Positions 7,866-15,360 of a stretch of DNA of 64,000 nucleotides are shown here, in pieces; the first letter of the stretch is position 1; each line of letters begins with the position of its first letter. The notes below the pieces were generated by a model. That model had not been told where the DNA came from. It was given only the letters and a program-made list of their open reading frames with translations, and did not search any database. A program made the position numbers and the translations under genes. The stretch is from Amycolatopsis australiensis (GTDB lineage: Bacteria > Actinomycetota > Actinomycetes > Mycobacteriales > Pseudonocardiaceae): the NCBI RefSeq assembly GCF_900119165.1, contig NZ_FPJG01000001.1:8786-72785 (forward strand), written 5' to 3'.

Positions 7866-9142
7866 CCCGCATCCAGCTCGACATCCCGCCTGGCCCCGGC
7901 ACCCCGGCCCGGCGCAGCGCCCGCACGGCCATCGCGATGCGTCTCGCCGCCGCAGCGGCGGACGCGGTTTCCGCGGCGCCGGCCTCCGCCGTACCCAGCA
8001 CCGCCCTGCCGGTACCGGATGGCTCGTCGGCCATGCCGGATGGTGGCAAACCACGCGATCTGCGACCGGTGGCGCTGCATCAGCTACTCGAGGAACTCCG
8101 GCGCAGTGCCGGGATTTCGATTGGCGAGCTCGCCGCGGCAGTCGATGTGACCGACGCCGACATGTTGCAGATCTTGACCGGCGAAGCACTGCCCGGCGCC
8201 GACTTCCTGAATGATCTTCTCGGCGCCTGTCGCGCCACCACCGCAGAACGGGCCATGGCTCACGCGATGCTGCAGCCCGCCCCGCGGGCAGGAGCATCGG
8301 TCCTCAGTGCGCGCCGCGAAGCCGGCGAGCGAGCAGACCGGGTCGGCATGACGGGTCGGCACCGCAGCATGGCGCTGCTGTCGGAGGACGAGTTGCGGCT
8401 GCGGACACCGGCAGATCTGGCTCGGGTGTTCCAGCTCGTTCTGGATCGGGCGGGTCTCACCGCGGGCCAGCTCGCAATCAAGGCGAAGATCAGCCGGAGT
8501 CAGGTCTACAACCTGAAGAAGGAGGGATCCACCGCTGTTCCTCGGAGCCCCGAGCAGATCACCGCGTATCTCACCGCCTGCGGCGTGCCACCTCAGCAAG
8601 TCGCGATCGTGCTGCGGCAGTGGCAGCGGCTCGATGTGCTGCGCCGCCAGGGCAGGACGCCGGAGCTCTCGCATGAGCCGCCTGGGCGTCCCGTCCGACA
8701 CGAGGTCATCCGGCAGCGGGTGATCTCCGGTCCGCCCCGGCTTGCCGTCGGCGAGGAGACGCCGGTGACACTACCGGCGAGGGAAGGGCCCGACCCAGCC
8801 CTGCGGGCTACGCCGCTGCAACCGCTGGCGACGGCGGAACCAGAATCCACGGCCAAGTCCGTGGGCGAGGAGGTGTCGGGGGAGCAGTCCCGAAAGCCGC
8901 GCGCCCGGTACGGCTTCATCGGCGGCTGGCTCCACAACACCGATGATGAGCCGCACGGTTCCAGGATTCCTGGTTCGGCTCTCGTCGCCGGCCTCGCCAA
9001 CGTGCTCGTGACCGAGTACGGAACCAGCCGCCTGCTGCGCGCGCTGGTGGCACTGGTGCTGATCATCGTCGCGGCCGTCGTCCTGTTGAACCTCGGCACG
9101 ACGTCCCTGGTCGCCCACTTCGGCGCGTTGTCCCCGCGGTAG
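7862..9142 (+). CDS. membrane-anchored double-HTH protein
   Basis: A 426-residue protein starting at the ATG that overlaps the preceding stop. It has two Xre-like helix-turn-helix units, around residues 65-115 (SIGELAAAVDVTDADMLQIL) and 200-250 (LTAGQLAIKAKISRSQVYNL). A long low-complexity linker follows, then a single membrane helix near the end (LLRALVALVLIIVAAVVLLN) and a short tail. This architecture (cytoplasmic DNA-binding, C-terminal anchor) resembles actinobacterial HTH anchors that tether DNA or sense the envelope. It may tether the plasmid at the membrane; that is inference. A hairpin follows at 9286. Confidence 0.75.
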   Translation: MTRIQLDIPPGPGTPARRSARTAIAMRLAAAAADAVSAAPASAVPSTALPVPDGSSAMPDGGKPRDLRPVALHQLLEELRRSAGISIGELAAAVDVTDADMLQILTGEALPGADFLNDLLGACRATTAERAMAHAMLQPAPRAGASVLSARREAGERADRVGMTGRHRSMALLSEDELRLRTPADLARVFQLVLDRAGLTAGQLAIKAKISRSQVYNLKKEGSTAVPRSPEQITAYLTACGVPPQQVAIVLRQWQRLDVLRRQGRTPELSHEPPGRPVRHEVIRQRVISGPPRLAVGEETPVTLPAREGPDPALRATPLQPLATAEPESTAKSVGEEVSGEQSRKPRARYGFIGGWLHNTDDEPHGSRIPGSALVAGLANVLVTEYGTSRLLRALVALVLIIVAAVVLLNLGTTSLVAHFGALSPR

Positions 9143-9761
9143 GTCCGTTCAACTGCCAGCCGTGGCCTTGGTCGAGCCCCGATGTCCTTGGTCGCGGCTA
9201 CGCGAGCTTCGTCGCCGCACTCCGCTGGATCCCCATCCTGCGAACTGCAAATTGCACACGCTGACGGTGGGTTCGCTTCACGTTCAGGGGAGGGCGAGCT
9301 CCGACTCGCCCTCCCCTAAGGAGTGGCGACACCGCCGTAGGTGAACGGAGCGTGTCGATCAACCGCCGATCACTAGGCCATTCGGGCGTCATAACGAACC
9401 GGTCACGTGCCGTTCGAGGGAAGCGCCCGGCGGGGTGCGGTCCCGGCGGCTCAGAGCCACTATCTTGGTTTTGAAGAAGCACACGGGGCGGGCTTCCGGG
9501 GCGATTCCGGAGCCCGCCTTCACGCGTAGTCCGGCGGAGGAGCCGACATTTCGGCGCCGCGTCGCGATCACTGGGTGGAACAAGAAAGGGGAGTGACAAT
9601 GAGCCGGTAGAGTACGCACTGAAGTTTTCGGAGAACGTCCGAGTCGGGGTCGGGCAGAAATTGAGCGTGGACTTTTCCTTCTCCCGTTCACTCGCGGGCT
9701 GGGCTGCGAGCGACGACTACCGAGAGTTGTCGGGGAGCGACCAGATAAGGACGACACGGCG
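9143..9761. other. intergenic region with two terminator-like hairpins
   Basis: No gene seen in this 619-base stretch. It holds the perfect hairpin at 9286-9317 and a second, imperfect one at 9487-9518 (GGCGGGCT-CCGG pairing with one bulge, followed by TT). The last 150 bases should carry the promoter of the 9762 gene. A ribosome site AAGGACG lies just before its ATG. Confidence 0.5.
9286..9317 (+). terminator. terminator hairpin after the 7617-9142 pair
   Basis: AGGGGAGGGCGAG (9286-9298) pairs perfectly with CTCGCCCTCCCCT (9305-9317) over a six-base loop. No U run follows, as is common for actinobacterial terminators. Confidence 0.6.
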
Positions 9762-10742
9762 ATGCGCGGCACAACGGCGCGTAGTAGTACCTCCACCTCG
9801 GCCCTGGCGGGCGCTCTGACGCCGGCCTGCCGATCCACCGACTTCCCGCGGCCACGCCGCAGGCAGGGCCGCACTGCCCTGGGTGGGCTGCCCTCGACGG
9901 CGGAGTTCACCAACTCCCGGCTCACTCCCGACGACCGCAAGCTGATCCTGTTCCTGCTGGTCTGCCTGGCCGACGATGATGACGCGCTCACCGAGACTTA
10001 CCACCGGCTGCTGGCCGTCTACGGCGACCGCGAGGGGCACTGGTGCGCCACCAAGGACGTCCCCAGCCTGCGGCGGCGGGTCGCCAAGTTCCTCGGCAAG
10101 GGTGCGGAGACGACGCCGGGCTGGAACCGGATCGTCGACATGATCGAGGCGGTACTGCCGCCAACACAGCGGGAGCAGGTTCTGGCCCGCGCGGCCGCGC
10201 TCTACAGCCGCGCGCACCAGCGGGACAAACCGACCCGCGACTACACCGGGCCCGTCGTCCCGCCGGCCTGGGCCGACGAACCCACGGTCACCGTGGAGAT
10301 GATCCGGGCCGAGCTCGCTGAGTCGGCCGCCGTGCCCGCGTTCGCCGCGCTCACCTGCCCGGCCCCGGGCGCGAGCACACCGGTCACCGCGCCCGCAGCC
10401 GGGCCGGTGTCCGAGCAACCGGCAGCCGCGCGGCCTGTCAGCGAAGATCCCGCCGCGCTGTGGGAAATGCTGTGGGCCGTGGTGGACGGGTTCCGGCAGC
10501 GCAGCGAGGAGCTTGACCGCGTCCGAGCCCAGCGAGACCTGGCCCGCGAGCAGGTGCAGAACCTGCAGGCCCAGAACTGGCGACTGCGTGCGGATAACCA
10601 CCGGGCCAGCCGACTCGCCGAGCAACTGCTACGCGAGCAGCACCCCACTGTGCCGCCGGAGACCATCCGGCTGCTGCTGGATGAGCGGCTCGAGAGCGCC
10701 GTTTCCCCGCGGCCAGTGAAGCCGCGCACCCTGCACGGCTGA
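9762..10742 (+). CDS. hypothetical coiled-coil protein
   Basis: A 326-residue protein from ATG 9762 with an AAGGACG ribosome site. The order is a basic, Ser/Thr-rich head (1-45); a helical domain (50-170) with LTPDDRKLILFLLVCLADDDD and SLRRRVAKFLGKG; a Pro/Ala linker (185-220); and a heptad-rich helix (230-300) with RQRSEELDRVRAQRDLAREQ that should form a coiled coil. There is no membrane segment and no recognised family. The head-and-coil layout suits a DNA-binding oligomer, but nothing proves it. A strong terminator follows. Confidence 0.7.
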   Translation: MRGTTARSSTSTSALAGALTPACRSTDFPRPRRRQGRTALGGLPSTAEFTNSRLTPDDRKLILFLLVCLADDDDALTETYHRLLAVYGDREGHWCATKDVPSLRRRVAKFLGKGAETTPGWNRIVDMIEAVLPPTQREQVLARAAALYSRAHQRDKPTRDYTGPVVPPAWADEPTVTVEMIRAELAESAAVPAFAALTCPAPGASTPVTAPAAGPVSEQPAAARPVSEDPAALWEMLWAVVDGFRQRSEELDRVRAQRDLAREQVQNLQAQNWRLRADNHRASRLAEQLLREQHPTVPPETIRLLLDERLESAVSPRPVKPRTLHG

Positions 10743-10807
10743 CTACCGTCCCCCGTGGCCTGCAGACCTGCACCGGCGGTCACCTGCGGGGGAGTAACCC
10801 GCAAGTG

Positions 10808-10844
10808 AATCGGGGGCTGGGACACTCGTCTCAGTCCCCGATTA
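10808..10844 (+). terminator. intrinsic-type terminator
   Basis: AATCGGGG pairs with CCCCGATT and the stem extends through GCTG/CAGT-like pairs around GACACTCGTC. It is followed by ACTTTCTGTT on the plus strand, a relatively T-rich tail for this GC-rich replicon. Confidence 0.65.
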
Positions 10845-11012
10845 CTTTCTGTTCACTCGCGCTTCAGTCCCGGCCTGGTCACGGTCGTGTCCCGACATGC
10901 ACGGGACTGCGGCGGGATTTCGGTTCTACTGGTCCGGAACAAACCGGTTAACGGCCGAAGAAACCGTTGATCGCACGACCATTCCGCACGGTTTCCTCGA
11001 CCCGATAGCGTC

Positions 11013-11047
11013 GTGTTTGTGCAGCCCGCACCGGGCTTCACGAACAC
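11013..11047. promoter_or_regulatory. imperfect inverted repeat upstream of small ORFs
   Basis: GTGTTTGTGCAGCCC (11013-11027) and GGGCTTCACGAACAC (11033-11047) match at 13 of 15 positions as an inverted repeat with a five-base spacer. It lies 35 bases before the ATG at 11082, a plausible operator or leader hairpin. Confidence 0.45.
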
Positions 11048-11081
11048 CGGATCCGTGAATCAGCTGGGAGGTTCACCGTTA

Positions 11082-11357
11082 ATGAAAGAAAATCGTCTTG
11101 CGCGTTTGCACGTGCAGTTAGCTGTTGCATTTGCTGCCGCGTCCGCACGAGCACTGGCCGGGCAGGGCGTGGCCAGCCTGCTCGTGCAGCTCCAAGCCGG
11201 GTCGGCGCCGGCCCATCAGCTCCCGGCGTGTGCCGCACGACCGGGGATCTCGCCGTCGGCGAGAGCACACGGGCTGCGTCCGCAGTCCCCGACCCACAAG
11301 GAGGACGCATGGGAAAGCACCGGAAAAAGGAGGCCAGCAGGGGAGGCTGCGCGGTGA
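11082..11357 (+). CDS. small basic protein
   Basis: A 91-residue frame from ATG 11082, with GGGAGG nine bases upstream. The first 30 residues (MKENRLARLHVQLAVAFAAA...) resemble an amphipathic or signal-like helix and use AT-richer codons than the rest. The carboxy half is Pro/Ala/Ser-rich and overlaps the start of the better-supported 40-residue gene at 11309. It could be a short leader whose 3' part is not under selection. No family recognised. Confidence 0.4.
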   Translation: MKENRLARLHVQLAVAFAAASARALAGQGVASLLVQLQAGSAPAHQLPACAARPGISPSARAHGLRPQSPTHKEDAWESTGKRRPAGEAAR

Positions 11358-11431
11358 TCATCATGTTCACCGTGCCGCTGCTCGTCCTGCTGGCCACCCT
11401 CGCCGACCAGGCTCGCTCCCTGATCGGCTGA
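11309..11431 (+). CDS. 40-residue membrane peptide
   Basis: MGKHRKKEASRGGC is followed by the membrane helix AVIIMFTVPLLVLLATLA and DQARSLIG. A near-ideal ribosome site (AAGGAGGACGC) precedes the ATG, which is strong support for so small a gene. The basic head and single helix fit an N-in membrane micro-protein. It lies within a cluster of small plus-strand genes; its role is unknown. Confidence 0.7.
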   Translation: MGKHRKKEASRGGCAVIIMFTVPLLVLLATLADQARSLIG

Positions 11432-11584
11432 TGCGGATCCCCTGCTAGAAGAACCGCCTCACCGCGGGGTCGGCACCACAGCTCACACCAGGGCCGGCCC
11501 CGCGCCGCTCAGTATGTCACCCCATCGCCCGCCCACGAGGCCCTCGCGGCCAGGCGTGCCCGAACGCACTGGACGGACACCCTT

Positions 11585-11872
11585 ATGACGCACACGCACA
11601 CCACCGACCGACGCCCCCGCCACGACCACCGCGTGGTCGCGGCCCGGCTCCGCCTCGGCGCAGCCCGGCCCGACGGCCGGCCGGTCGGCGAACGCGACCG
11701 CGAAGTCCACTTCCTCGCTCTTCCAGACGGCACACCCACCCAGTTGCAGCTCACCACGCTCTGCGGACAACACCTCAACCGCGAGGCCGTCGAGCTGATC
11801 GACACCATCACCGGGATGCCCTGCGCCCTGTGCCTGGCCCACATCCCCGGCCCCCCAGCCCAGCGGGCCTGA
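11585..11872 (+). CDS. small Cys/His protein, likely zinc-binding
   Basis: A 95-residue protein from ATG 11585. The head is His/Arg-rich (THTHTTDRRPRHDHR). The carboxy part holds LCGQHLNREAVEL then GMPCALCLAHIP, a C-x2-H ... C-x2-C arrangement fitting a small zinc knuckle. Similar tails occur in short actinobacterial plasmid proteins, but the family was not identified. No clear ribosome site is visible. Function unknown. Confidence 0.6.
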   Translation: MTHTHTTDRRPRHDHRVVAARLRLGAARPDGRPVGERDREVHFLALPDGTPTQLQLTTLCGQHLNREAVELIDTITGMPCALCLAHIPGPPAQRA

Positions 11873-11953
11873 CTGCCAAACACCCCTCAGCGGCCGCCGC
11901 CGATCACCATGACGTCGATGGCGGACGGGAGGGCGGGGTGACGCGGTGGCCTT

Positions 11954-12520
11954 TCAGCCCAAGAACGGCGGCCACCCGGGCTGAGGGAGCTGTTCACGAA
12001 AGCTGGCCAGGAGCCAGCCGTGCGAAACGCGGCGGGCCACGAGCGGCCACTGGGGCTGTGGCGGGTGCTCGGCGCGGAGCTGCTTCATCTCCTGGCCGTC
12101 GACCGTCATCAGCTCGCCTGGGCTGGAGGCGTAGTCGATCAGCAGCACGCCTTCGTGCTCGACGTCGATGGGCCGCGGCCGTGTGCTATGCGCCAGCTGC
12201 CTTCCGCGTACGTCATCGAAGCTGTCGAGGAAGTACGTCGCGTAGAAGTTCCATAACGGGTGGTCGGTGTCGACGGAGGCCAAGTCGGCGGCGACCTCGT
12301 CGCGGCCGTCATCGGGAACCTCGAGCACTCCGAGCTGCTGGGCGCGGACGATGAAGTGCTGCGCGGTGGCCAGCCGTAGCTCCGACGTCGAGACCCCCAT
12401 CGCCAGCGCCCAGTTGCGATCGTCCAGGACGACGTTCACCCAGGCGTTGACGAATTCGGCGGCCGTTCCCTCGCCGCGGCCTGCCGCAACCTCCGCCGCG
12501 CTCTGCGCATCACTGGTCAT
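11954..12520 (-). CDS. hypothetical protein
   Basis: A 188-residue protein from ATG 12520 (MTSDAQSAAEVAAG); GGTGG upstream could be the ribosome site. It has a helical amino half (TAAEFVNAWVNVVLDDRNWALAM), an acidic middle, and a beta-rich carboxy half (EHEGVLLIDYASSPGELMTV ... PLVARRVSHGWLLASF). The mix suggests an immunity-like or SnoaL/NTF2-type fold, but this is weak inference. It has no membrane segments. It is minus-strand like the next small gene, 230 bases away. Confidence 0.6.
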   Translation of the reverse strand: MTSDAQSAAEVAAGRGEGTAAEFVNAWVNVVLDDRNWALAMGVSTSELRLATAQHFIVRAQQLGVLEVPDDGRDEVAADLASVDTDHPLWNFYATYFLDSFDDVRGRQLAHSTRPRPIDVEHEGVLLIDYASSPGELMTVDGQEMKQLRAEHPPQPQWPLVARRVSHGWLLASFREQLPQPGWPPFLG

Positions 12521-12752
12521 GAGCCGACCACCAAGACTCGGCTGCGGGCGCCGGGAGTGAAACTGCTGTTCATGGGGGTGGAGTGTGCCAGCAGGCACCG
12601 ACATTTCCGTGCATTGTGGATCCGCTCGCAGGAGAGCGCGGTTGCTGTCCAGGTCGAGTTCACCAGTCGCTGGTCCGTCGTCGCTGCTTCGCGCTGTTGT
12701 TCTTGGGCTGGCGCCAGCCGCGGCGGCGGGCCCTTCTCCTTGATCGGGGTAT

Positions 12753-13025
12753 TTACGGCCGGTAGATACCGTCGTCAGCAAACATCGCCAGCACCATCTC
12801 GTCGTCGTCGCTGGTGTAGACGGACATGCTCAACGCGGTGGCATCCCTGTGCTCGTCCAGCCAGGTCGCCGCGGCACGCAGTTGGTCACTCTGCAGTCCG
12901 CCGGTGAAGCTGACCTGGATGATCGTCGTCTGGCCGGACGCCGGTTCATGCACCCGGACGGCAACCTCCGAACGTTCGTCCTCTCCGGCCGCCCGGAGCA
13001 CGGGCTTGCGCTGGCGCTCACTCAT
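12753..13025 (-). CDS. hypothetical protein
   Basis: A 90-residue protein: a basic head (SERQRKPVLRAAGEDERS), then a beta-alpha-beta stretch (EVAVRVHEPASGQTTIIQVS, QLRAAATWLDEHRDATALS, MSVYTSDDDEMVLAMFADD). The pattern is that of a small soluble alpha/beta protein. Codon third positions are strongly G/C as expected for a real gene. No motif recognised and no neighbours overlap. Confidence 0.6.
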   Translation of the reverse strand: MSERQRKPVLRAAGEDERSEVAVRVHEPASGQTTIIQVSFTGGLQSDQLRAAATWLDEHRDATALSMSVYTSDDDEMVLAMFADDGIYRP

Positions 13026-13402
13026 CCGCGGACCCTAGCTGCGATCAGCGCCGGACAGGGGCAGGCACGACGTGCGTCAGGGCACCGCCGTTTCGTCCTG
13101 GACAGCAGCCGGACGCCGTCAAGGGCGCGGCCCTTTTCAGTTTGAGCGCAGCGCCAAGGCACCGCTTGCGACCCGGCCTGCTCGACCATGCCAACGCCGC
13201 TGAGTTGTCTGCAACCACGAGCGGAGACCCCCAAGGACCAGCACTTTCGCAGCTCAGGTCCAGGGTGATGCTGGCACAATCCCTAATACACAACACTCTG
13301 GAGATCGCAGGTGGACGCCCCAAGCCCGGAGAGGGGTAGCAACAACTTCTATATAGGGCATCTCAGATGCGGTGAAACTGAACTTTCGCCGATACTGGGC
13401 CG
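13026..13402. other. intergenic region
   Basis: No gene supported in 377 bases between divergent genes. The right end is AT-richer (CTTCTATATAGGGC near 13350) and GATACT lies about 13 bases before the GTG at 13403. That is compatible with a -10 element and a leaderless start. I see no other structure. Confidence 0.4.
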
Positions 13403-14434
13403 GTGCCCGACGAAGCCGAGTACACCCAGCGCGCCGAAGAGCGCATCCGGGAAGTCCTCAACGTCGAGCACGCCGTCGTCCCCCTCGAGCTCGAAGCCCG
13501 CATCAGCGAGGCCGGCTACGCCGACTCCGGCATCAACATCAACCCGCACCACATCTCGAATGCACTGAGGAACCTCGTCGCCCGCGGCGAGGTTCTCCGC
13601 ACCGGGCCGGTGGCCAGCCGCGGCGGACACCAGATCGAAACGATTCAGCCCGCCGACCAACGTCGCCGCAAGACCGCGATCACCCACGCCGCCGCCCGCA
13701 AGCGGCTCCTCTATGGCCGCTACCTCGGCTGGGCCCAGGGCACCGAGCGCTACCGGCACGGTCTCATCGGCCCCGCCGGCGAGGCTGCCGTCCGCGGCGG
13801 GCTACTAATGTCCGGCGGGATCCAGCCGTTCCGGCCCGACGCCGGCGAGGTAACCAGGCTGCTCGGCACCGACCTGCCGGGACCACTCGACAGCGCTGGC
13901 ATCCACGTCCCGCTGCTTGTCGGAGAACTCGGTGAGCCGATCGTCGTCATGATCGAGATCAAGAACATCCGAGGCTGGATGTATCCCAGCTCCGAAGAGG
14001 TCTACCAGCTGCTCGATAAGGCCTGCGTGCTGCAGACCGCCCACCCGGATCAGCCAATCCTGCCGGTATTTGTCTGCCGGAAGGCCCAGGATCCCCTCTT
14101 CTGGATGGCTCAGCAGCTCGGCTTCATGGTCATCGACCTCGGCATCCAGTTCGCCGGCGACGTCGAGCAGGCCTCACTCGACGAGATACGTAACGAACTC
14201 GCCTTCTCCGACCTCCGAGTCGGCGCCGGCCCCAGCGTGCGCGTGCGCGATCGGTTCCAGAAGACCGTCCCGAAACACGGCACCCGGTGGGCGGCGGACT
14301 GGCGGAAGACTGTCGCCAACCACCATCTGGTCCACTACATTCACGAGCTGCGCTACGCCAAGGGCTACGAGCGCAACGTCCTCATGCAGGAATTCCGCCA
14401 GTTCGTCAAAGACGCTGGATACCGAGGGTTTTAG
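13403..14434 (+). CDS. putative PD-(D/E)xK restriction-like endonuclease with winged helix
   Basis: A 343-residue protein from GTG 13403. Residues 1-80 look like a winged helix (ARISEAGYADSGININPHHISNALRNLVARGEV). Residues 120-190 carry GPAGEAAVRG, an Asp (PLDSAGIHVPLLV), and VVMIEIKN (Glu185-x-Lys187), which together match a PD-(D/E)xK nuclease core. The tail is aromatic and basic (HYIHELRYAKGYERNVLMQEF). It is followed four bases later by a 38-residue frame and then a SAP-like gene. A role in DNA restriction or plasmid defence is inference; no methyltransferase is adjacent. Confidence 0.6.
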   Translation: MPDEAEYTQRAEERIREVLNVEHAVVPLELEARISEAGYADSGININPHHISNALRNLVARGEVLRTGPVASRGGHQIETIQPADQRRRKTAITHAAARKRLLYGRYLGWAQGTERYRHGLIGPAGEAAVRGGLLMSGGIQPFRPDAGEVTRLLGTDLPGPLDSAGIHVPLLVGELGEPIVVMIEIKNIRGWMYPSSEEVYQLLDKACVLQTAHPDQPILPVFVCRKAQDPLFWMAQQLGFMVIDLGIQFAGDVEQASLDEIRNELAFSDLRVGAGPSVRVRDRFQKTVPKHGTRWAADWRKTVANHHLVHYIHELRYAKGYERNVLMQEFRQFVKDAGYRGF

Positions 14435-14437
14435 CCC

Positions 14438-14554
14438 ATGGATCACGTGATCGCCACCGCCCAAGCCGAACGCACCGCCATCCTGCGCCGCCACCACACC
14501 GACGCGTGGCTAGCCGAACGCAGCCGGACCGCCGCTGGCGGCGACAATGCCTGA
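14438..14554 (+). CDS. 38-residue hypothetical peptide
   Basis: A short frame, [18 protein letters not shown]..., from ATG 14438, three bases after the nuclease-like gene. It ends ...GGDNA where its stop overlaps the ATG of the next gene by eight bases. The tight packing on both sides suggests translation, if only to couple the flanking genes. It is a single basic/amphipathic helix, too short to assign. Confidence 0.5.
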   Translation: MDHVIATAQAERTAILRRHHTDAWLAERSRTAAGGDNA

Positions 14555-15104
14555 CCCGCAGACCGGCGACCTGGACCCCGACGCCGTGCTGGCCGCCTAC
14601 GACCAGATCACCGACCTGGTCACTACGATCACCGACGACGTGCTGAGCCAGGTCCGTACCGAGCCGACCGACTCCGGACCGAGGTGGCGGGCGGCACTAC
14701 AGCCCGCGACCGACGAGGGCGCGGCCGCGGTGCTGCGCGAGACGCTCGACTGGATCCGCGAGATCCGGAGCATGGCGGCCGCCGCCGAACGAATGGTCAC
14801 CATGGCGCTGGACAGCGCCCCGCCCGCCGCCACACCCAGCACGGCCGGGCCGGCCCCCGAGGCGAGCCCGGCGGGGATCGACGCCGCGGCGATCGCCGCG
14901 CAGCTACGGGCCACCGAGACCGAAGACGAAGGCGCCGCCTACCTCGAGCGCCTGCAGCTGGACCGCGACGGGCTGCTCGCCGTGGCCGCGGCGCTGCAGC
15001 TGACCCGCCTGGACAACGTGCGCGGTCAGGCCGAACTGCGGCGCCGGATCCTGAAGCAAGCGATCGGCGCCCGGCGGAAGTTCGACGGGCTGGCCAGATG
15101 GTGA
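14547..15104 (+). CDS. protein with C-terminal SAP/Rho-N-like tail
   Basis: A 185-residue protein. An acidic helical amino half ([43 protein letters not shown]) is followed by a Pro/Ala linker. A 65-residue tail ([17 protein letters not shown] ... [19 protein letters not shown]) is closely related to the tail of the 744-residue protein at 15361-17595. The tail pattern resembles SAP or Rho-N DNA/RNA-binding helix-extended-helix folds. It overlaps the 38-residue frame upstream and is followed by a strong bidirectional terminator. Confidence 0.7.
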   Translation: MPDPQTGDLDPDAVLAAYDQITDLVTTITDDVLSQVRTEPTDSGPRWRAALQPATDEGAAAVLRETLDWIREIRSMAAAAERMVTMALDSAPPAATPSTAGPAPEASPAGIDAAAIAAQLRATETEDEGAAYLERLQLDRDGLLAVAAALQLTRLDNVRGQAELRRRILKQAIGARRKFDGLARW

Positions 15105-15233
15105 TCTTCGGCTCTGTGCTGTCGCCGCGACGGTCGTAATCGCTACACCGAGAGCGCAACCACCCGACGCGCCGGCCGCCCGAAGCGTCCGTCGTGTTGT
15201 TGTCGGATTTGTGTCCAGTGGACAGGTCCAGAA

Positions 15234-15272
15234 CGCAGAAAGCCCCCAGCCGACGGCTGGGGGCTTTCTGCG
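15234..15272. terminator. bidirectional terminator between convergent genes
   Basis: A perfect 18-bp stem, CGCAGAAAGCCCCCAGCC (15234-15251) and its complement (15255-15272), has a three-base loop. The GGGGGCTTTCTGCG arm gives a short T run in both directions. It sits between convergent genes ending at 15104 and 15361. Confidence 0.85.
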
Positions 15273-15360
15273 ACTTGATCAGGGCTTGACAGGTTGGCGA
15301 CGACGTCTCGAACTCGAGCCTGGATGGACCGCGCGGAACCTCGACTGGCCCGGCCGGCCA

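Larger units (their letters stand above)
10743..11081. other. intergenic region
   Basis: No gene supported. It contains the terminator at 10808-10844 and the inverted repeat at 11013-11047. A 64-codon minus-strand frame here lacks a ribosome site and reads through the inverted repeat, so I do not call it. Confidence 0.5.

Noticed and set aside
10853..11047. 64-codon minus-strand gene
   Set aside because: No ribosome site; the frame exists because of the inverted repeat at 11013-11047 and lies downstream of a terminator.
14500..14530. Third copy of GTGGCTAGCCAC (GTGGCTAGCCGA at about 14508)
   Set aside because: Only a half match and inside coding sequence; not called an operator.
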